Shown here piece after piece: positions 18,045 to 26,186 of a DNA stretch of 33,659 bases (the first letter of the stretch is position 1; each line of letters starts with the position of its first letter). Source of the DNA: Chloroflexi bacterium B3_Chlor (GTDB lineage Bacteria; Chloroflexota; Anaerolineae; UBA7937; B3-Chlor); assembly GCA_005223035.1 (NCBI GenBank), contig NJBK01000035.1, positions 1-33,659 on the forward strand, read 5' to 3'. The notes under the pieces are model-generated. The model searched no databases, was not told where the DNA came from, and saw only the letters and a list, made by a program, of their open reading frames with translations. The translations under genes and the position numbers were made by a program.

Positions 18045-18551
18045 TCAAACACTCAGGAATTTCTCCACAATAGTCTCGTCCTCGTACTTCCCGTCGATTT
18101 TCACCTGCCTATGGGCAGTTCCCACAATTCGAAAACCGAGTCCAAGATAGAACGCGAGAGCTTCAGTATTCCGCGCGCGGATGTAGGTAAATACCTTTTC
18201 AAAGCCGTTTCTCAAAGCCACTTCGAAGGCTGCGCTGGCAAGACACTTACCGATGCCCCGGCGTCGCAAGGAGAGATCCACATAAGTTCCCATTACTGCA
18301 ACGTGGTCAAACACATGGGTGTAACTAGCAAAGGGCTCAAGACTTAGGAACCCCACTATCTTGCTGTCCTCGCGTCGCTCTGCTACATGGAATACCCCTC
18401 GGCCGGGGAAGTTCACTATGAATTCCCTTTCCTCCTCCACGGTCAATGGTGCATCAAGGACTGTATCTTCTCCAGCCTCAATAATTGGGTTGAGGATGTT
18501 GACAATTCCTTCCGCATCCTGTGGGCGGACTGCCCGAATCAGAAGTTCCAT
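18045..18551 (-). CDS. GNAT-family N-acetyltransferase
   Basis: A 168-residue protein with the GNAT fold. IRAVRPQDAEGIVNILNPII is strand 1 and helix 1, KIVGFLSLEPF is strand 4, and VMGTYVDLSLRRRGIGKCLA holds the acetyl-CoA-binding R-R-x-G-I-G loop. ARNTEALAFYLGLGFRIVGT is the C-terminal signature. The overall pattern resembles phosphinothricin/L-amino-acid acetyltransferases, but specificity cannot be read. AGGGGGA lies seven bases before ATG 18551. It is the only intact gene in the decayed region between the tRNA-Arg and 19 kb, and could be cargo of the lost element or an old resident. Confidence 0.88.
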   Translation of the reverse strand: MELLIRAVRPQDAEGIVNILNPIIEAGEDTVLDAPLTVEEEREFIVNFPGRGVFHVAERREDSKIVGFLSLEPFASYTHVFDHVAVMGTYVDLSLRRRGIGKCLASAAFEVALRNGFEKVFTYIRARNTEALAFYLGLGFRIVGTAHRQVKIDGKYEDETIVEKFLSV

Positions 18552-19004
18552 GACTCATTCCCCCTTTGAAGGTGAAGGATACTCGGCGTTAGTCGAGCAA
18601 TTCGGCTAGCGTACCCGGGTACACGCAGTGCCTGAGCGAACCGGCGCACATGCCCGCGGCTTAGCCGTGTAGTCAACCGTGTGCGTCCTCCACGAGTCCG
18701 GAATTTCCGCTCCTAGCCCGGAGTGACGCCTTAGTGAGAAGCATGAGAGACTGCGGCTTATGAGGGCGCAGGATTCGCCGTGGTGCGCTGTCCCTGTTGC
18801 CCCCGCACGCGCACTGGTTCCCCGCTGCATTCTACCATAGTTCCGTGATCGTCGGCATGCCACCTATCGCGTCAGTTCGATCTCGTCGCAGGACAACGGG
18901 ACCTGTATATGGAGCACCCCTAGCGGCTCGAATCCCTGTCGGGGGCTCCCCGAGAAAGCCTGGGATCGGGCAGGCAACTGTGCTCAGGCAAAGACTAGTT
19001 CGAG
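18552..19004. other. Gene-less stretch in the decayed region
   Basis: I find no gene on either strand. It contains a perfect 12-bp palindrome GTACCCGGGTAC (about 18610-18621) and leads into the inverted repeat at 19005-19050. Remnants too degraded to recognise are possible. Confidence 0.5.
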
Positions 19005-19050
19005 AGTATATTTAGGAAGTACTCCCCCCGCGGTACTTCCTAGATATGCT
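19005..19050. repeat. Inverted repeat containing two copies of the tRNA-flank motif
   Basis: AGTATATTTAGGAAGTAC (19005-19022) and GTACTTCCTAGATATGCT (19033-19050) are inverted copies, perfect over GTACTTCCTA, around TCCCCCCGCG. Both match the motif at the 3' end of tRNA-Arg (16481-16498). This could be the distal attachment site or recombinase binding region of a lost element, or a terminator-like hairpin. Confidence 0.5.
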
Positions 19051-19065
19051 AGCTCATCTGGGCGA

Positions 19066-19629
19066 CTAGGCTAGCTTCTTGACCAGCCAAGCCAGGTTCT
19101 CAGCGAACACCCTCACGGTGTTTATGCCGCTGGTGTCCTCCCAAATCTCGCCCGGCTCGGTGCCGAAGGCGGTATTCCAGTCGTTGGACCCGGGTACAAT
19201 CATGCCCAAGATCATGAACCACAGAATCAACTGAGCGTTCGTGAAATTGCCTCCGTTGCGCCCAGCCACGACCAAGGGGCCACCCGCCTTGCGTGCAAGA
19301 GTGTGGCCATTGTTGTAGGAGATATAGCCTGCTCGATCCATGAACGCCTTGAGTTGGGGGGTAGCAGACCCGAAGTATACGGGAGAAGCCAGGATGATGC
19401 CATCCGCTGCCTTCAACCGATGATACAACGGCAACAGATCGTCATCTAATGGACAGGTCTCCTCGCTCTCACAGGCACCGCAACCCGTGCAAGGAAGCAC
19501 GGTCTTGTCGGCCAACCGGACCAATTCGGCACCAATACCCTTCTCCCCAATGATTCTGAGCGCTTCTTGGGTCAGTTGTTCAGTGTTGCCTTCTATTCTA
19601 GGACTACCCACGATGCCAACTACTTTCAC
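19066..19629 (-). CDS. Iron-sulfur flavoprotein-like NADPH-dependent FMN reductase
   Basis: A 187-residue flavodoxin-fold protein. VKVVGIVGSPRIEGNTEQL is the FMN phosphate-binding loop. CTGCGACESEETC is a compact CxxCxxCx5C cluster motif like that of archaeal iron-sulfur flavoprotein Isf. ILASPVYFGSATPQLKAFMD and the GGPLVVAGRNGG segment complete the FMN site. It would pass electrons between a 4Fe-4S cluster and FMN. GTG 19629 is chosen because AAGGAG is eight bases upstream; the longer open frame overlaps the previous gene. It is the last gene of a three-gene operon (ornithine cyclodeaminase, FAD oxidase, this gene; gaps of 57-58 bases), suggesting a role in re-oxidising a product of that pathway. 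Confidence 0.87.
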   Translation of the reverse strand: MKVVGIVGSPRIEGNTEQLTQEALRIIGEKGIGAELVRLADKTVLPCTGCGACESEETCPLDDDLLPLYHRLKAADGIILASPVYFGSATPQLKAFMDRAGYISYNNGHTLARKAGGPLVVAGRNGGNFTNAQLILWFMILGMIVPGSNDWNTAFGTEPGEIWEDTSGINTVRVFAENLAWLVKKLA

Positions 19630-19687
19630 AGTACGATCTCCTTTCCGGCAGAGCCGCATACACAACTGGGCGGGTCGTTTGGGTTGG

Positions 19688-20848
19688 CTAGACAACGACG
19701 TATTCCTTGAGCCCCTCTCTTCGTTCAAAGCGCTCGATGCGCAACGACTTGATGTCCACCGTGTGGGCACCTCCGTCCACGATCTCCTCGGCTATGAGCA
19801 AGCCACAGATGGGGCCGTGCATGAAGCCGTGGCCGCTGAATCCGTTTATGCAGATGAATCCGTCCAGCTCGGCCACGCGGCCCAGGATGGGTAGTGCGTC
19901 AGGAGAGACTTCGTACAGGCCGGCCCAGCTATTCAGGATGCCAGCTTCAGCCAGGATAGGCATTCTAAGAGTTGCCGCCTCAAAGTGGCGTATTTGCCAA
20001 TCAAGATCGACACTCTGGTCGAATCCTGGCGGCTCATCGGGGTTCGACATCCCGGTCAGGATCCCTGGGCCCTCGCGATGGAAATAGAGGCTCTGGGCGA
20101 AATCTATGACCATGGGAAAGTCCGCTGGCAGCTGAGGGATAGGGGTGGTGACACTCATCTGCCGACGCACTGGCTTCACAAATACGTCTACGCCAGCCAT
20201 AGCCCCGACTTGACCCGCCCAGGGCCCTGCTGCATTGACCACGACAGGGGTCTGGATCCTCCCCCGATCGGTAACTACTCCTCGCACCCGGCCACCCGCC
20301 ACCTCAATGTCAAGGGCCTCCGTCTCGGTGAGCAGCGTGGCCCCCAGGCGACGCGCGCCCTTCACGTACCCCTGGACTACACTAGAGGGATCTGCCAACC
20401 CATCCTGACCGCAGAAGGTGCTGGCCGCTATCCCCTCCAGATGGATGACGGGCACCAGCTGAGCGATCTCCTCCGCAGAAAGCCATACGCTCTCCACACC
20501 CAGCCGGCGCTGCAATTCCACATTCTCGCGGAAGGCCAACACATCCTCCTCTCGGCTCAACAAGAATAGGTAGCCACATTGATTGAAGCCTATCTCCTGA
20601 CCCATCTCCAGGGAGAATCGTTCCAGCATGGGGATGCTATGCTTGGAGAGTCGAATGTCGATTTCGGTAGCGAACTGATGCCGGAATCCACCAGCGCAAC
20701 GGCCGGTGGCTCCCTGTCCGAAGAAGGTTTCCTTCTCCAGAAGCACCACTTGGCGGCAACCCTTCTTGGCCAGGTGATAGGCGGTGCTGGTGCCCATCAC
20801 GCCTCCGCCGATTATGACTACCTCTGCTGTTTTGGGAAGCAAGGCCAT
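19688..20848 (-). CDS. FAD-dependent amine/amino-acid oxidase (DAO family, sarcosine oxidase beta-like)
   Basis: A 386-residue flavoenzyme. The N-terminal dinucleotide-binding motif is [20 protein letters not shown], followed by [20 protein letters not shown] with the conserved S/A-x-R-x-G-G-type flavin contact. [10 protein letters not shown] is the second FAD motif, and C-terminal [16 protein letters not shown] plus [17 protein letters not shown] is the typical end of the sarcosine/glycine oxidase group. It should oxidise a secondary amine or imino acid in the cytoplasm. No covalent-flavin histidine is evident at the N-terminus. The gene lies between ornithine cyclodeaminase and the flavoprotein gene, which supports catabolism of proline- or N-methyl-amino-acid-like compounds. 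Confidence 0.92.
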   Translation of the reverse strand: MALLPKTAEVVIIGGGVMGTSTAYHLAKKGCRQVVLLEKETFFGQGATGRCAGGFRHQFATEIDIRLSKHSIPMLERFSLEMGQEIGFNQCGYLFLLSREEDVLAFRENVELQRRLGVESVWLSAEEIAQLVPVIHLEGIAASTFCGQDGLADPSSVVQGYVKGARRLGATLLTETEALDIEVAGGRVRGVVTDRGRIQTPVVVNAAGPWAGQVGAMAGVDVFVKPVRRQMSVTTPIPQLPADFPMVIDFAQSLYFHREGPGILTGMSNPDEPPGFDQSVDLDWQIRHFEAATLRMPILAEAGILNSWAGLYEVSPDALPILGRVAELDGFICINGFSGHGFMHGPICGLLIAEEIVDGGAHTVDIKSLRIERFERREGLKEYVVV

Positions 20849-20905
20849 CCTCTTTCCCGTCCTGACAGGGAGTGCACAGGACCCTCAGCGCCGACGGGGA
20901 GCTGT

Positions 20906-21898
20906 CTACAACTCGACCTCAACCCCCAGCTCCATCCTCTCTGCGGCCTTCAACGCCCGACTGGCGGTGGCTACATCCTGCACCGCTATTCCCACCGACT
21001 TGAAGAACGTCATCTCGTCAGGAGTGATCCTGCCAGGCTTGGAGCCGGCAATGATCTCTCCCAACTCGGCATAGATGTGCTCGCGGTCGATCAGACCTTT
21101 CTCCAGAGGGATGATCAGATCTCCTGCCTCCGCCCAGCAGGCCTCCCGGGAGTCAACCACCACCTTCGCCCTCTGTACCGTTTCCCCAGCGATCTCTTGC
21201 ATCTCAGGAGTGTAGGAGCCGATACCGTTGATGTGGACACCTTGTTGGAGATCTCGATCCGCAAAGACCGGGCTCGTGGAGGTAGTGGCTGTGCATATGA
21301 TATCGCTTCCCTCCACCGCCTCTCTAGGTGATCTGGCCACGGTGATATCCTTGGGGATAGGGTGGCCTCGTCCCCTCATCTCTGATACATATTCCTCTGC
21401 CTTCTGGGGGACCAAGTCATAAACCTTGACCTTGACTATGTCCCGCACGTGGCAGACGGCCTCCAGTTGGGTTCGCCCCTGGACACCAGCCCCGAAGATG
21501 GCGACCAGTTGAGCATCTTGGTGGGCCAGAAGGTCGGTGGCCGCACCAGAAGCCGCACCGGTGCGGAGTGCCGTGAGATAGGTGCCATCCACGACCGCTT
21601 GAGGCTGGCCAGTGGCAGCATCAAACAAGGCCACCAGGGCATGGATGATGGGTAGCCCTCGGGAGGGGTTACGAGGAAATACTGAAACCACCTTCAGTCC
21701 CAACTCATCGCTGCTGGTCAAGTAGGCAGGCATGAAGAGTGCCAACCCTTCATATGGGGCGATGTCCAGGGGAGTCCGCAAGGGCACGGTGGCCTGTCCC
21801 GTGGACAGTTGCAGATAGGCCTCTTTGACCGCTTCGATGGCCTCAGACATGGGGAGAGCCTTTTGCAGATCCGCGCGAGAAAGCACCCTTATCTTCAT
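20906..21898 (-). CDS. Ornithine cyclodeaminase / mu-crystallin family protein
   Basis: A 330-residue protein of normal family length. The substrate domain has [20 protein letters not shown] and a VPLRTPLD stretch. The Rossmann domain has [44 protein letters not shown] and [15 protein letters not shown] are the standard downstream blocks. Members convert ornithine to proline with loss of ammonia, or act as alanine dehydrogenases or ketimine reductases; residues alone do not fix the substrate. First gene of a minus-strand operon with the FAD oxidase and iron-sulfur flavoprotein. GGAGGG precedes ATG 21898. A promoter-like element at 21939-21961 is nearly identical to one ahead of the amidohydrolase gene. 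Confidence 0.93.
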   Translation of the reverse strand: MKIRVLSRADLQKALPMSEAIEAVKEAYLQLSTGQATVPLRTPLDIAPYEGLALFMPAYLTSSDELGLKVVSVFPRNPSRGLPIIHALVALFDAATGQPQAVVDGTYLTALRTGAASGAATDLLAHQDAQLVAIFGAGVQGRTQLEAVCHVRDIVKVKVYDLVPQKAEEYVSEMRGRGHPIPKDITVARSPREAVEGSDIICTATTSTSPVFADRDLQQGVHINGIGSYTPEMQEIAGETVQRAKVVVDSREACWAEAGDLIIPLEKGLIDREHIYAELGEIIAGSKPGRITPDEMTFFKSVGIAVQDVATASRALKAAERMELGVEVEL

Positions 21899-21938
21899 AG
21901 TCCCTCCTTCGAATCGACGAAGATAGGTCGCAGGGGGT

Positions 21939-21961
21939 ATCGATAATGGATTCTATCCTGC
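21939..21961 (-). promoter_or_regulatory. Promoter core upstream of the cyclodeaminase operon, shared with the amidohydrolase gene
   Basis: On the minus strand GCAGGATAGAATCCATTATC plus GAT matches 29024-29046 at 21 of 23 positions. TAGAAT is a plausible -10, with TTGGCG 17 bases upstream as -35. The element ends about 40 bases before ATG 21898. Confidence 0.6.
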
Positions 21962-22063
21962 CCTGGCGGCCTCGCCAAGTTTCTGGGCCGGGCGTGGCAG
22001 GCTACAACACCCTTCGAGTTCGCGCAGGGCAGGCCCTGCGCCGGAGCACACGAGGGCAACGCG

Positions 22064-23299
22064 TCAACCAGAACCTGGCTGTTGGGAGGGCGCTCCCATC
22101 ATGGGGCGGCCTCTTTCTCTTGCCTCAATCGAGAGTCCTGGCGATGTGCCTGGAGTGGCGTGTGGTCTAGGAGCTGTGCCGGGTCCCACAGCTCTGACCT
22201 CGTCGGAGACATCGTTTACAGATCGGAGGTGGGGGCCGAAGAGAGGAAGGTCATCCAAGAGGAGTGGTGGAAAGAGCATGAAGTGAGGATCCTTGATCCG
22301 GGTATGTTGCTGAACTGCTTGAAAGGGTGTCTTCTTCAGAGCGAGGTTTGGTCTCTCAAGGTTGAAGTATAGGATGTAGGTGAAAGCTTTGCCGAGGAGA
22401 TCTGGCAGGTTGGGGAAGTCCTCCAGGTCATAGAACTCATCTTCGACACGACCATGGAAGTTCTCTACAGAGCCATTGAAACGAGGGGTAGCGGGCGGGA
22501 TAGTGGAGTGGCGAGCGCCGAAGGTTTTCTCGACCACGCGAGTGAAGAGGCTATCTCTCTTGGCAAGGATAGAGCCAATGAATTCAGCGCCGTTGTCGGT
22601 TTGAATAGTGATCTGGGAGAGATCAAGACCATGGCTGCGGAAGTGATAGAGGCAGAGGGCAACAAACCTGGCGGAGTTGAAGGTGGAGAGTTGATGGGCG
22701 TAACAGATGAAAGTAGTACTGGTCAGGACGTCCTTGATGCTGTATTGGAATCTGGGGAGGATACGGCGGATAACTTGAGAGTAGATGTGAGGGAGATCAT
22801 TCAGGTATTTGACGTCCAATTGCCAATGACATAGGGGCTGGAGGCGCTTGCGGTAGCGAGCTATTTGACGTTTCTTCTGATATTTCCTTTTTCTGGGCCG
22901 GATGAGTTTGAGTTCATGGAGGACTCGATTGATGGTGGAGGATGACTTCTTGATGCCATACCGTTGATCCAAAAGGAGCTTGATTTTGTCCTGGCCGATC
23001 CTGGTTTTGGGTCTCCGGCCATGATTGGTTCTGAGGTTGGCAATGAGTTGTTGTTGTTGGTCCGGAGTCTTGTGGGGACAATGATGAGCACGTCTAGGGA
23101 GATCGCGGAGGCCTCGCGCGCCATGGGCCCTATACCTCTGGACCCACTTGATGACAGTAGGGCGGGAGGTTCTGAAAGCCCTGGCAGTCTGCGAGACGTT
23201 CTCTCCATGGACAAAGAAGAAGTCGATCATGGCTCTGCGAAAGACCTCAGGGTTCTTGGAGTCTCTGATGCGGTCATAATACGATTCACTGGGAGTCAT
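22064..23299 (-). CDS. IS481-like transposase, C-terminus reading through the element end
   Basis: A 411-residue DDE transposase of a different lineage from the copy at 4 kb. The N-terminal HTH has GENVSQTARAFRTSRPTVIKW and GARGLRDLPRRAHHCPHKTP. The rve core has the first Asp in HWQLDVKYL, the second in IQTDNGAEFIG and the Glu region in GSVENFHGRVEDEF. YFNLERPNLALKKTPFQAV follows. The last ~50 residues after LLLDDLPLFGP are coded by the terminal repeat and flanking DNA, so the original stop is probably lost. GAGGTAG lies five bases before ATG 23299; the open frame continues upstream without homology. May still be active. Confidence 0.88.
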   Translation of the reverse strand: MTPSESYYDRIRDSKNPEVFRRAMIDFFFVHGENVSQTARAFRTSRPTVIKWVQRYRAHGARGLRDLPRRAHHCPHKTPDQQQQLIANLRTNHGRRPKTRIGQDKIKLLLDQRYGIKKSSSTINRVLHELKLIRPRKRKYQKKRQIARYRKRLQPLCHWQLDVKYLNDLPHIYSQVIRRILPRFQYSIKDVLTSTTFICYAHQLSTFNSARFVALCLYHFRSHGLDLSQITIQTDNGAEFIGSILAKRDSLFTRVVEKTFGARHSTIPPATPRFNGSVENFHGRVEDEFYDLEDFPNLPDLLGKAFTYILYFNLERPNLALKKTPFQAVQQHTRIKDPHFMLFPPLLLDDLPLFGPHLRSVNDVSDEVRAVGPGTAPRPHATPGTSPGLSIEARERGRPMMGAPSQQPGSG

Positions 23300-23419
23300 G
23301 AAACTACCTCTGTGCATCACTAAGGTTGTGCTTGGTGAGGAATTGTACCACATCTTCAACCCAAAAGATGATCCCAGGGTGTAAACCATGTTCCCGACGA
23401 GTTCTGCTCCCCCTTGACA
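22175..23419 (-). mobile_element. IS481-like insertion sequence, ~1.25 kb, ends approximate
   Basis: Subterminal inverted repeats flank the transposase gene. CTCGTCGG (22199-22206), seven bases, GTTTACA (22214-22220) on the left matches CTCGTCGG (23401-23394), seven bases, GTTTACA (23386-23380) read on the minus strand. Both sides extend outwards to a TGT, at 22175 (TGTGCCGGG) and at 23419 (TGTCAAGGG). The outer parts are less alike, so the exact tips are uncertain by some bases. Confidence 0.65.
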
Positions 23420-23442
23420 TTCTTTCATGAGTTGCGTATACA
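23414..23442 (+). promoter_or_regulatory. Hybrid promoter: -35 in the IS end, -10 in flanking DNA
   Basis: A perfect TTGACA (23414-23419) forms the outward-facing tip of the insertion sequence. Seventeen bases on, TATACA (23437-23442) is a fair -10. The arrangement would drive the DUF362 gene, with a leader of about 33 bases. Confidence 0.55.
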
Positions 23443-23481
23443 GTAATTATGGACTATTCAGATGAGGAAAGGTAATTTACC

Positions 23482-24687
23482 GTGCGGAAATATTGCCGCC
23501 AAGCTGGGAAGATAGTGAGTCGTAAGCAGTTTCTCACAGGGGCAGCCTTCGCGGCCGGCTGCGTTGCAGTGTCTGCGGGACACAGGCTGCTCGGCCTTGG
23601 GTCTCGCGCTGCAGCACAGGAAGACGAGATGACCCCTCAGGCACATTTCCCCTTGGCGATGAAGCAATACCCGAGGCAGAAGGTCGTGCACGTCCATGCC
23701 AGTGCAGCCACGTTCTGGGATTTTCAGACAGGATGGTATGGCGAGCACGTGGATCAAGGTGTCGTGACCCAGATGGTGGAGCGTGGGCTGATGGACCTCA
23801 CCGGCCGCAACTCTGTGGCAGGGGCATGGGGCATGCTACTTTCAGGTTATCTGCCTGGCCGCAAGATCGCCGTGAAGATCAATCTGAACAATTGCAGGGA
23901 TTGTGCTGACAACGACAACGCGATCGATGCGCTCGTGGAGCCCGTGAACGCACTGATCCGCTCTCTCGTCCAGGCGGGAGTGCAGGCTGAGGATGTCTGG
24001 GTCTACGATGCTTCTCGCCGGATACCAGAACGCTTCTACGCCAGGCGCCAGTACGCGGAGGCCCGATACATCGATCGCTTCGGCTGCGCTGACGAGACGG
24101 CCACCTTCAACCACGTGGACGGGAGCCTGCGCGTGTCGTTCTCCCACCCGGGGATGGTGACCGATCGGTGGCTCACCGACCTACTGTACCATGCATCCTA
24201 CCTGATAAACATGCCGATCCTCAAGAAGCATGGCACCCATCCGGTCACCCTGGGTTTCAAGAATCACTTTGGAAGTCTCGACAACCTGGGCGGAGCCGGG
24301 GGCGATAATCCACACCCCTACATCAAGCCCAGGGACACCCGCTACAGGGAGGACTTCAGCCCCCTGGTGGAGATCAATGCCAATCCGAATATCGCAAGTA
24401 AGACGGTGCTGACACTGGGCGACGGCTTATTCGGCGCACCCTCAGTGGGCGCCTCGCCGATCCGGTGGAACAGCTTTGGCGGAGCACCGAACAGCTTGCT
24501 GTTCTCACGCGATCCAGTGGCGATCGACTGTGTGATGTGCGACTTGCTGCGTGCCGAGTGGGGCCTAGATGACGCCGCTTACGACTACCTGATGCTGGCT
24601 GAGGAGTGGGGGCTGGGTACTTTTGAGAGAGGCGATCCGTGGGGCGCTGGATACAGTCGGCTTGGTTACGTCTACGTTGACTTGTAG
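23482..24687 (+). CDS. Exported DUF362-domain protein
   Basis: A 401-residue protein. The N-terminus has SRKQFLTGAAFAAGCVAVSA, a signal segment of Tat-like style with one Arg-Lys pair, followed by LGSRAAAQ, a likely cleavage region. The body is a DUF362 domain, with GRKIAVKINLNN, a VWVYDASRRIP segment, LINMPILKKHGTHPVTLGFK, NHFGSLDNL and a late LTLGDGLFG plus FSRDPVAIDCVMCDLL. DUF362 proteins are widespread and often carry ferredoxin domains; none is present here. Their reaction is not established. GTG 23482 follows a GAGGAAAGG purine run. The gene is directly downstream of an IS end that seems to provide its promoter. Residues EPVNALIRS are encoded over an 18-base match to the dispersed repeat. 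Confidence 0.85.
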   Translation: MRKYCRQAGKIVSRKQFLTGAAFAAGCVAVSAGHRLLGLGSRAAAQEDEMTPQAHFPLAMKQYPRQKVVHVHASAATFWDFQTGWYGEHVDQGVVTQMVERGLMDLTGRNSVAGAWGMLLSGYLPGRKIAVKINLNNCRDCADNDNAIDALVEPVNALIRSLVQAGVQAEDVWVYDASRRIPERFYARRQYAEARYIDRFGCADETATFNHVDGSLRVSFSHPGMVTDRWLTDLLYHASYLINMPILKKHGTHPVTLGFKNHFGSLDNLGGAGGDNPHPYIKPRDTRYREDFSPLVEINANPNIASKTVLTLGDGLFGAPSVGASPIRWNSFGGAPNSLLFSRDPVAIDCVMCDLLRAEWGLDDAAYDYLMLAEEWGLGTFERGDPWGAGYSRLGYVYVDL

Positions 24688-24732
24688 ATCCGAGACGGTG
24701 CAGGCCTGGCCCCGACCTGGGCCAGGGGTTGT

Positions 24733-24762
24733 GTGAACGCACTGAGCCGCAACGCCAGCCTT
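24733..24762 (+). repeat. 30-bp dispersed repeat, copy B
   Basis: Matches 17989-18018 at 29 of 30 positions (one G/C difference). It lies 45 bases behind the DUF362 stop. Confidence 0.7.
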
Positions 24763-24802
24763 TTGATGGGAGGAACTGGGGCAGGGTGATTGAAGCAACA
24801 GA

Positions 24803-24830
24803 GGGCCACCGTGGTCTCGCACGATGGCCC
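24803..24830 (+). terminator. Hairpin downstream of the DUF362 gene
   Basis: GGGCCACCGTG pairs with CACGATGGCCC (11 positions, one mismatch) around GTCTCG, followed by TTCCT. It is a plausible but T-poor terminator. A further GC-rich hairpin with stem CCGGCC/GGCCGG lies at 24886-24904, between the converging genes. Confidence 0.5.
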
Positions 24831-24931
24831 TTCCTAGATCTTCTGATACCCCGAGACTTCAGCGTCCACGCATCATCTTCTCAGCCCGGCCGCTGAAAGG
24901 CCGGCTTTCCCTCGATCTTTGAATCGTTGAG

Positions 24932-25999
24932 CTACTGCTTGCGCAGCCGCAGACCAGCGTATCCGGCCAGGCCCATTAGCCCGCTGCCCAGGAGTAACAT
25001 CGTAGTAGGCTCCGGCACAAACTCAGGCTCAACCTCAGGCTCAACCTCACATGGATCCAGGCAGATCTCTCCGAAGCAGCTCACGCACATGTCGCAGAAC
25101 TCACCGGGCAGGCAGTCAGGAAACTGCTCCACGCATGCTCCAAAGCAGCACTCCAGCAGATCCCAGGTCTCCTCGTTGGGCCAGTAGCCCAACGCGAGTC
25201 GATCGAATTCGAACTGCGTGAGCTTCACTAGGTCGAGAACATCATTCGCCGTGAGGCCGTCTCCATCGAAGATGGGTGCGTGACCGAAGCCAGCGAAGAA
25301 GCCACGGAAGCACTGTCCAGGCTCTCTGTTCAGCGGTGACTCGTCGAGGTCTATCTTCACCTCATGGAAGAACAGGATTGCGTCGCCGTTGGCTTCCACA
25401 GATCCGTAGCCAAAGGCGCTCTCCGTGCCGGGAGCGGGGTCGGCTTGGATGGTGCCGATGCAGTCCTGGAGAAAGCTAGGCTGGTCGCTGCCCGCCCCAC
25501 CCACTCTGCCCACGAAGGCTGAGAAGCTGGGGCCTGGGTGGAGTTCGACTTGCATCTCCGCGACCAACTCAGGAGCACCCACGAAGAAGAACCATCCTTC
25601 ATCGGATTCTTCCTCTGGATAGGTGGCGGTCCATCCTACGGGAGGATCGTCCTCGAAGGCGACCCAGAAGATAGAACCATAGGGTATCGCCTGCTGGGCG
25701 AAGACGTCCAAGGGCCAGACCTCCATCAGGGCCAGGTACAGGTTCTCCGTATCATTCATGATGCCCAGGCCCACGAGTTCGGGAGACTCTCCGTTCTGAG
25801 TCGGCCGGATCACCAAGGCGGTGATATCCTGCCAGTGCGCATCTTCCCACACCTCGTCCAGGTCGCCATCTATCACCGGAGCCACATCGGTGCAGGGGGA
25901 GGACTTCACCGGGCGCTCCCTCTGCGCTACGGCCAACGCAGGCGCGCACAGTAGAAGCACCAGGCCCGCCATCAATAACATCTTCGCTATTCTGTGCAT
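24932..25999 (-). CDS. Secreted PEP-CTERM protein with CBM9/DOMON-like domain
   Basis: A 355-residue exported protein. The signal peptide is MHRIAKMLLMAGLVLLLCAP ending ALAVA. The body begins with APVIDGDLDEVWEDAHW, the usual first strand of the CBM9-like/DOMON sugar- or heme-binding sandwich, and continues with beta-rich sequence (MNDTENLYLALMEV, GSIFWVAFEDDPP). A Cys-rich stretch follows (CCFGACVEQFPDC to CMC and CLDPCE), then an EVEPEVEPE spacer. The C-terminal VPEPTTMLLLGSGLMGLAGY plus RLRKQ is a PEP-CTERM sorting signal: VPEP motif, hydrophobic helix, basic end. Such proteins are processed by exosortase and tied to exopolysaccharide surfaces. ATG 25999 is preferred over GTG 26008 because GGAGGA is nine bases away. 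No exosortase is in the window. Confidence 0.87.
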   Translation of the reverse strand: MHRIAKMLLMAGLVLLLCAPALAVAQRERPVKSSPCTDVAPVIDGDLDEVWEDAHWQDITALVIRPTQNGESPELVGLGIMNDTENLYLALMEVWPLDVFAQQAIPYGSIFWVAFEDDPPVGWTATYPEEESDEGWFFFVGAPELVAEMQVELHPGPSFSAFVGRVGGAGSDQPSFLQDCIGTIQADPAPGTESAFGYGSVEANGDAILFFHEVKIDLDESPLNREPGQCFRGFFAGFGHAPIFDGDGLTANDVLDLVKLTQFEFDRLALGYWPNEETWDLLECCFGACVEQFPDCLPGEFCDMCVSCFGEICLDPCEVEPEVEPEFVPEPTTMLLLGSGLMGLAGYAGLRLRKQ

Positions 26000-26157
26000 C
26001 GCTTTCACTCCTCCTTGACCTTATCGGTTTCGCTTCAGATACATGAGATACATAGTTCAGCTACTTCTGGACTCGTCGCTAAGCATTGCCTCCTCCTTTG
26101 GATGCGCGTGCACCAATACTTCCCAGGCCAGTGTCTGCTTTGTCCTGTTGTGGATGC

Positions 26158-26186
26158 AGGATAACATGATTCATCTTCTTTGTCAA
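26158..26186 (-). promoter_or_regulatory. Promoter of the PEP-CTERM gene
   Basis: On the minus strand TTGACA (26186-26181) and TATCCT (26163-26158) are 17 bases apart. The predicted untranslated leader is long, about 150 bases. Confidence 0.65.

Noticed and set aside
18920..18960. Possible degenerate tRNA T-arm (CTCGAATCCCTG)
   Set aside because: No acceptor, D or anticodon stems can be drawn around it.
19985..21331. Long plus-strand frames of 194 and 250 codons
   Set aside because: Antisense to the FAD oxidase and ornithine cyclodeaminase genes, which show complete conserved motifs.
22454..22834. 126-codon plus-strand frame
   Set aside because: Antisense to the second transposase; acidic low-complexity translation.
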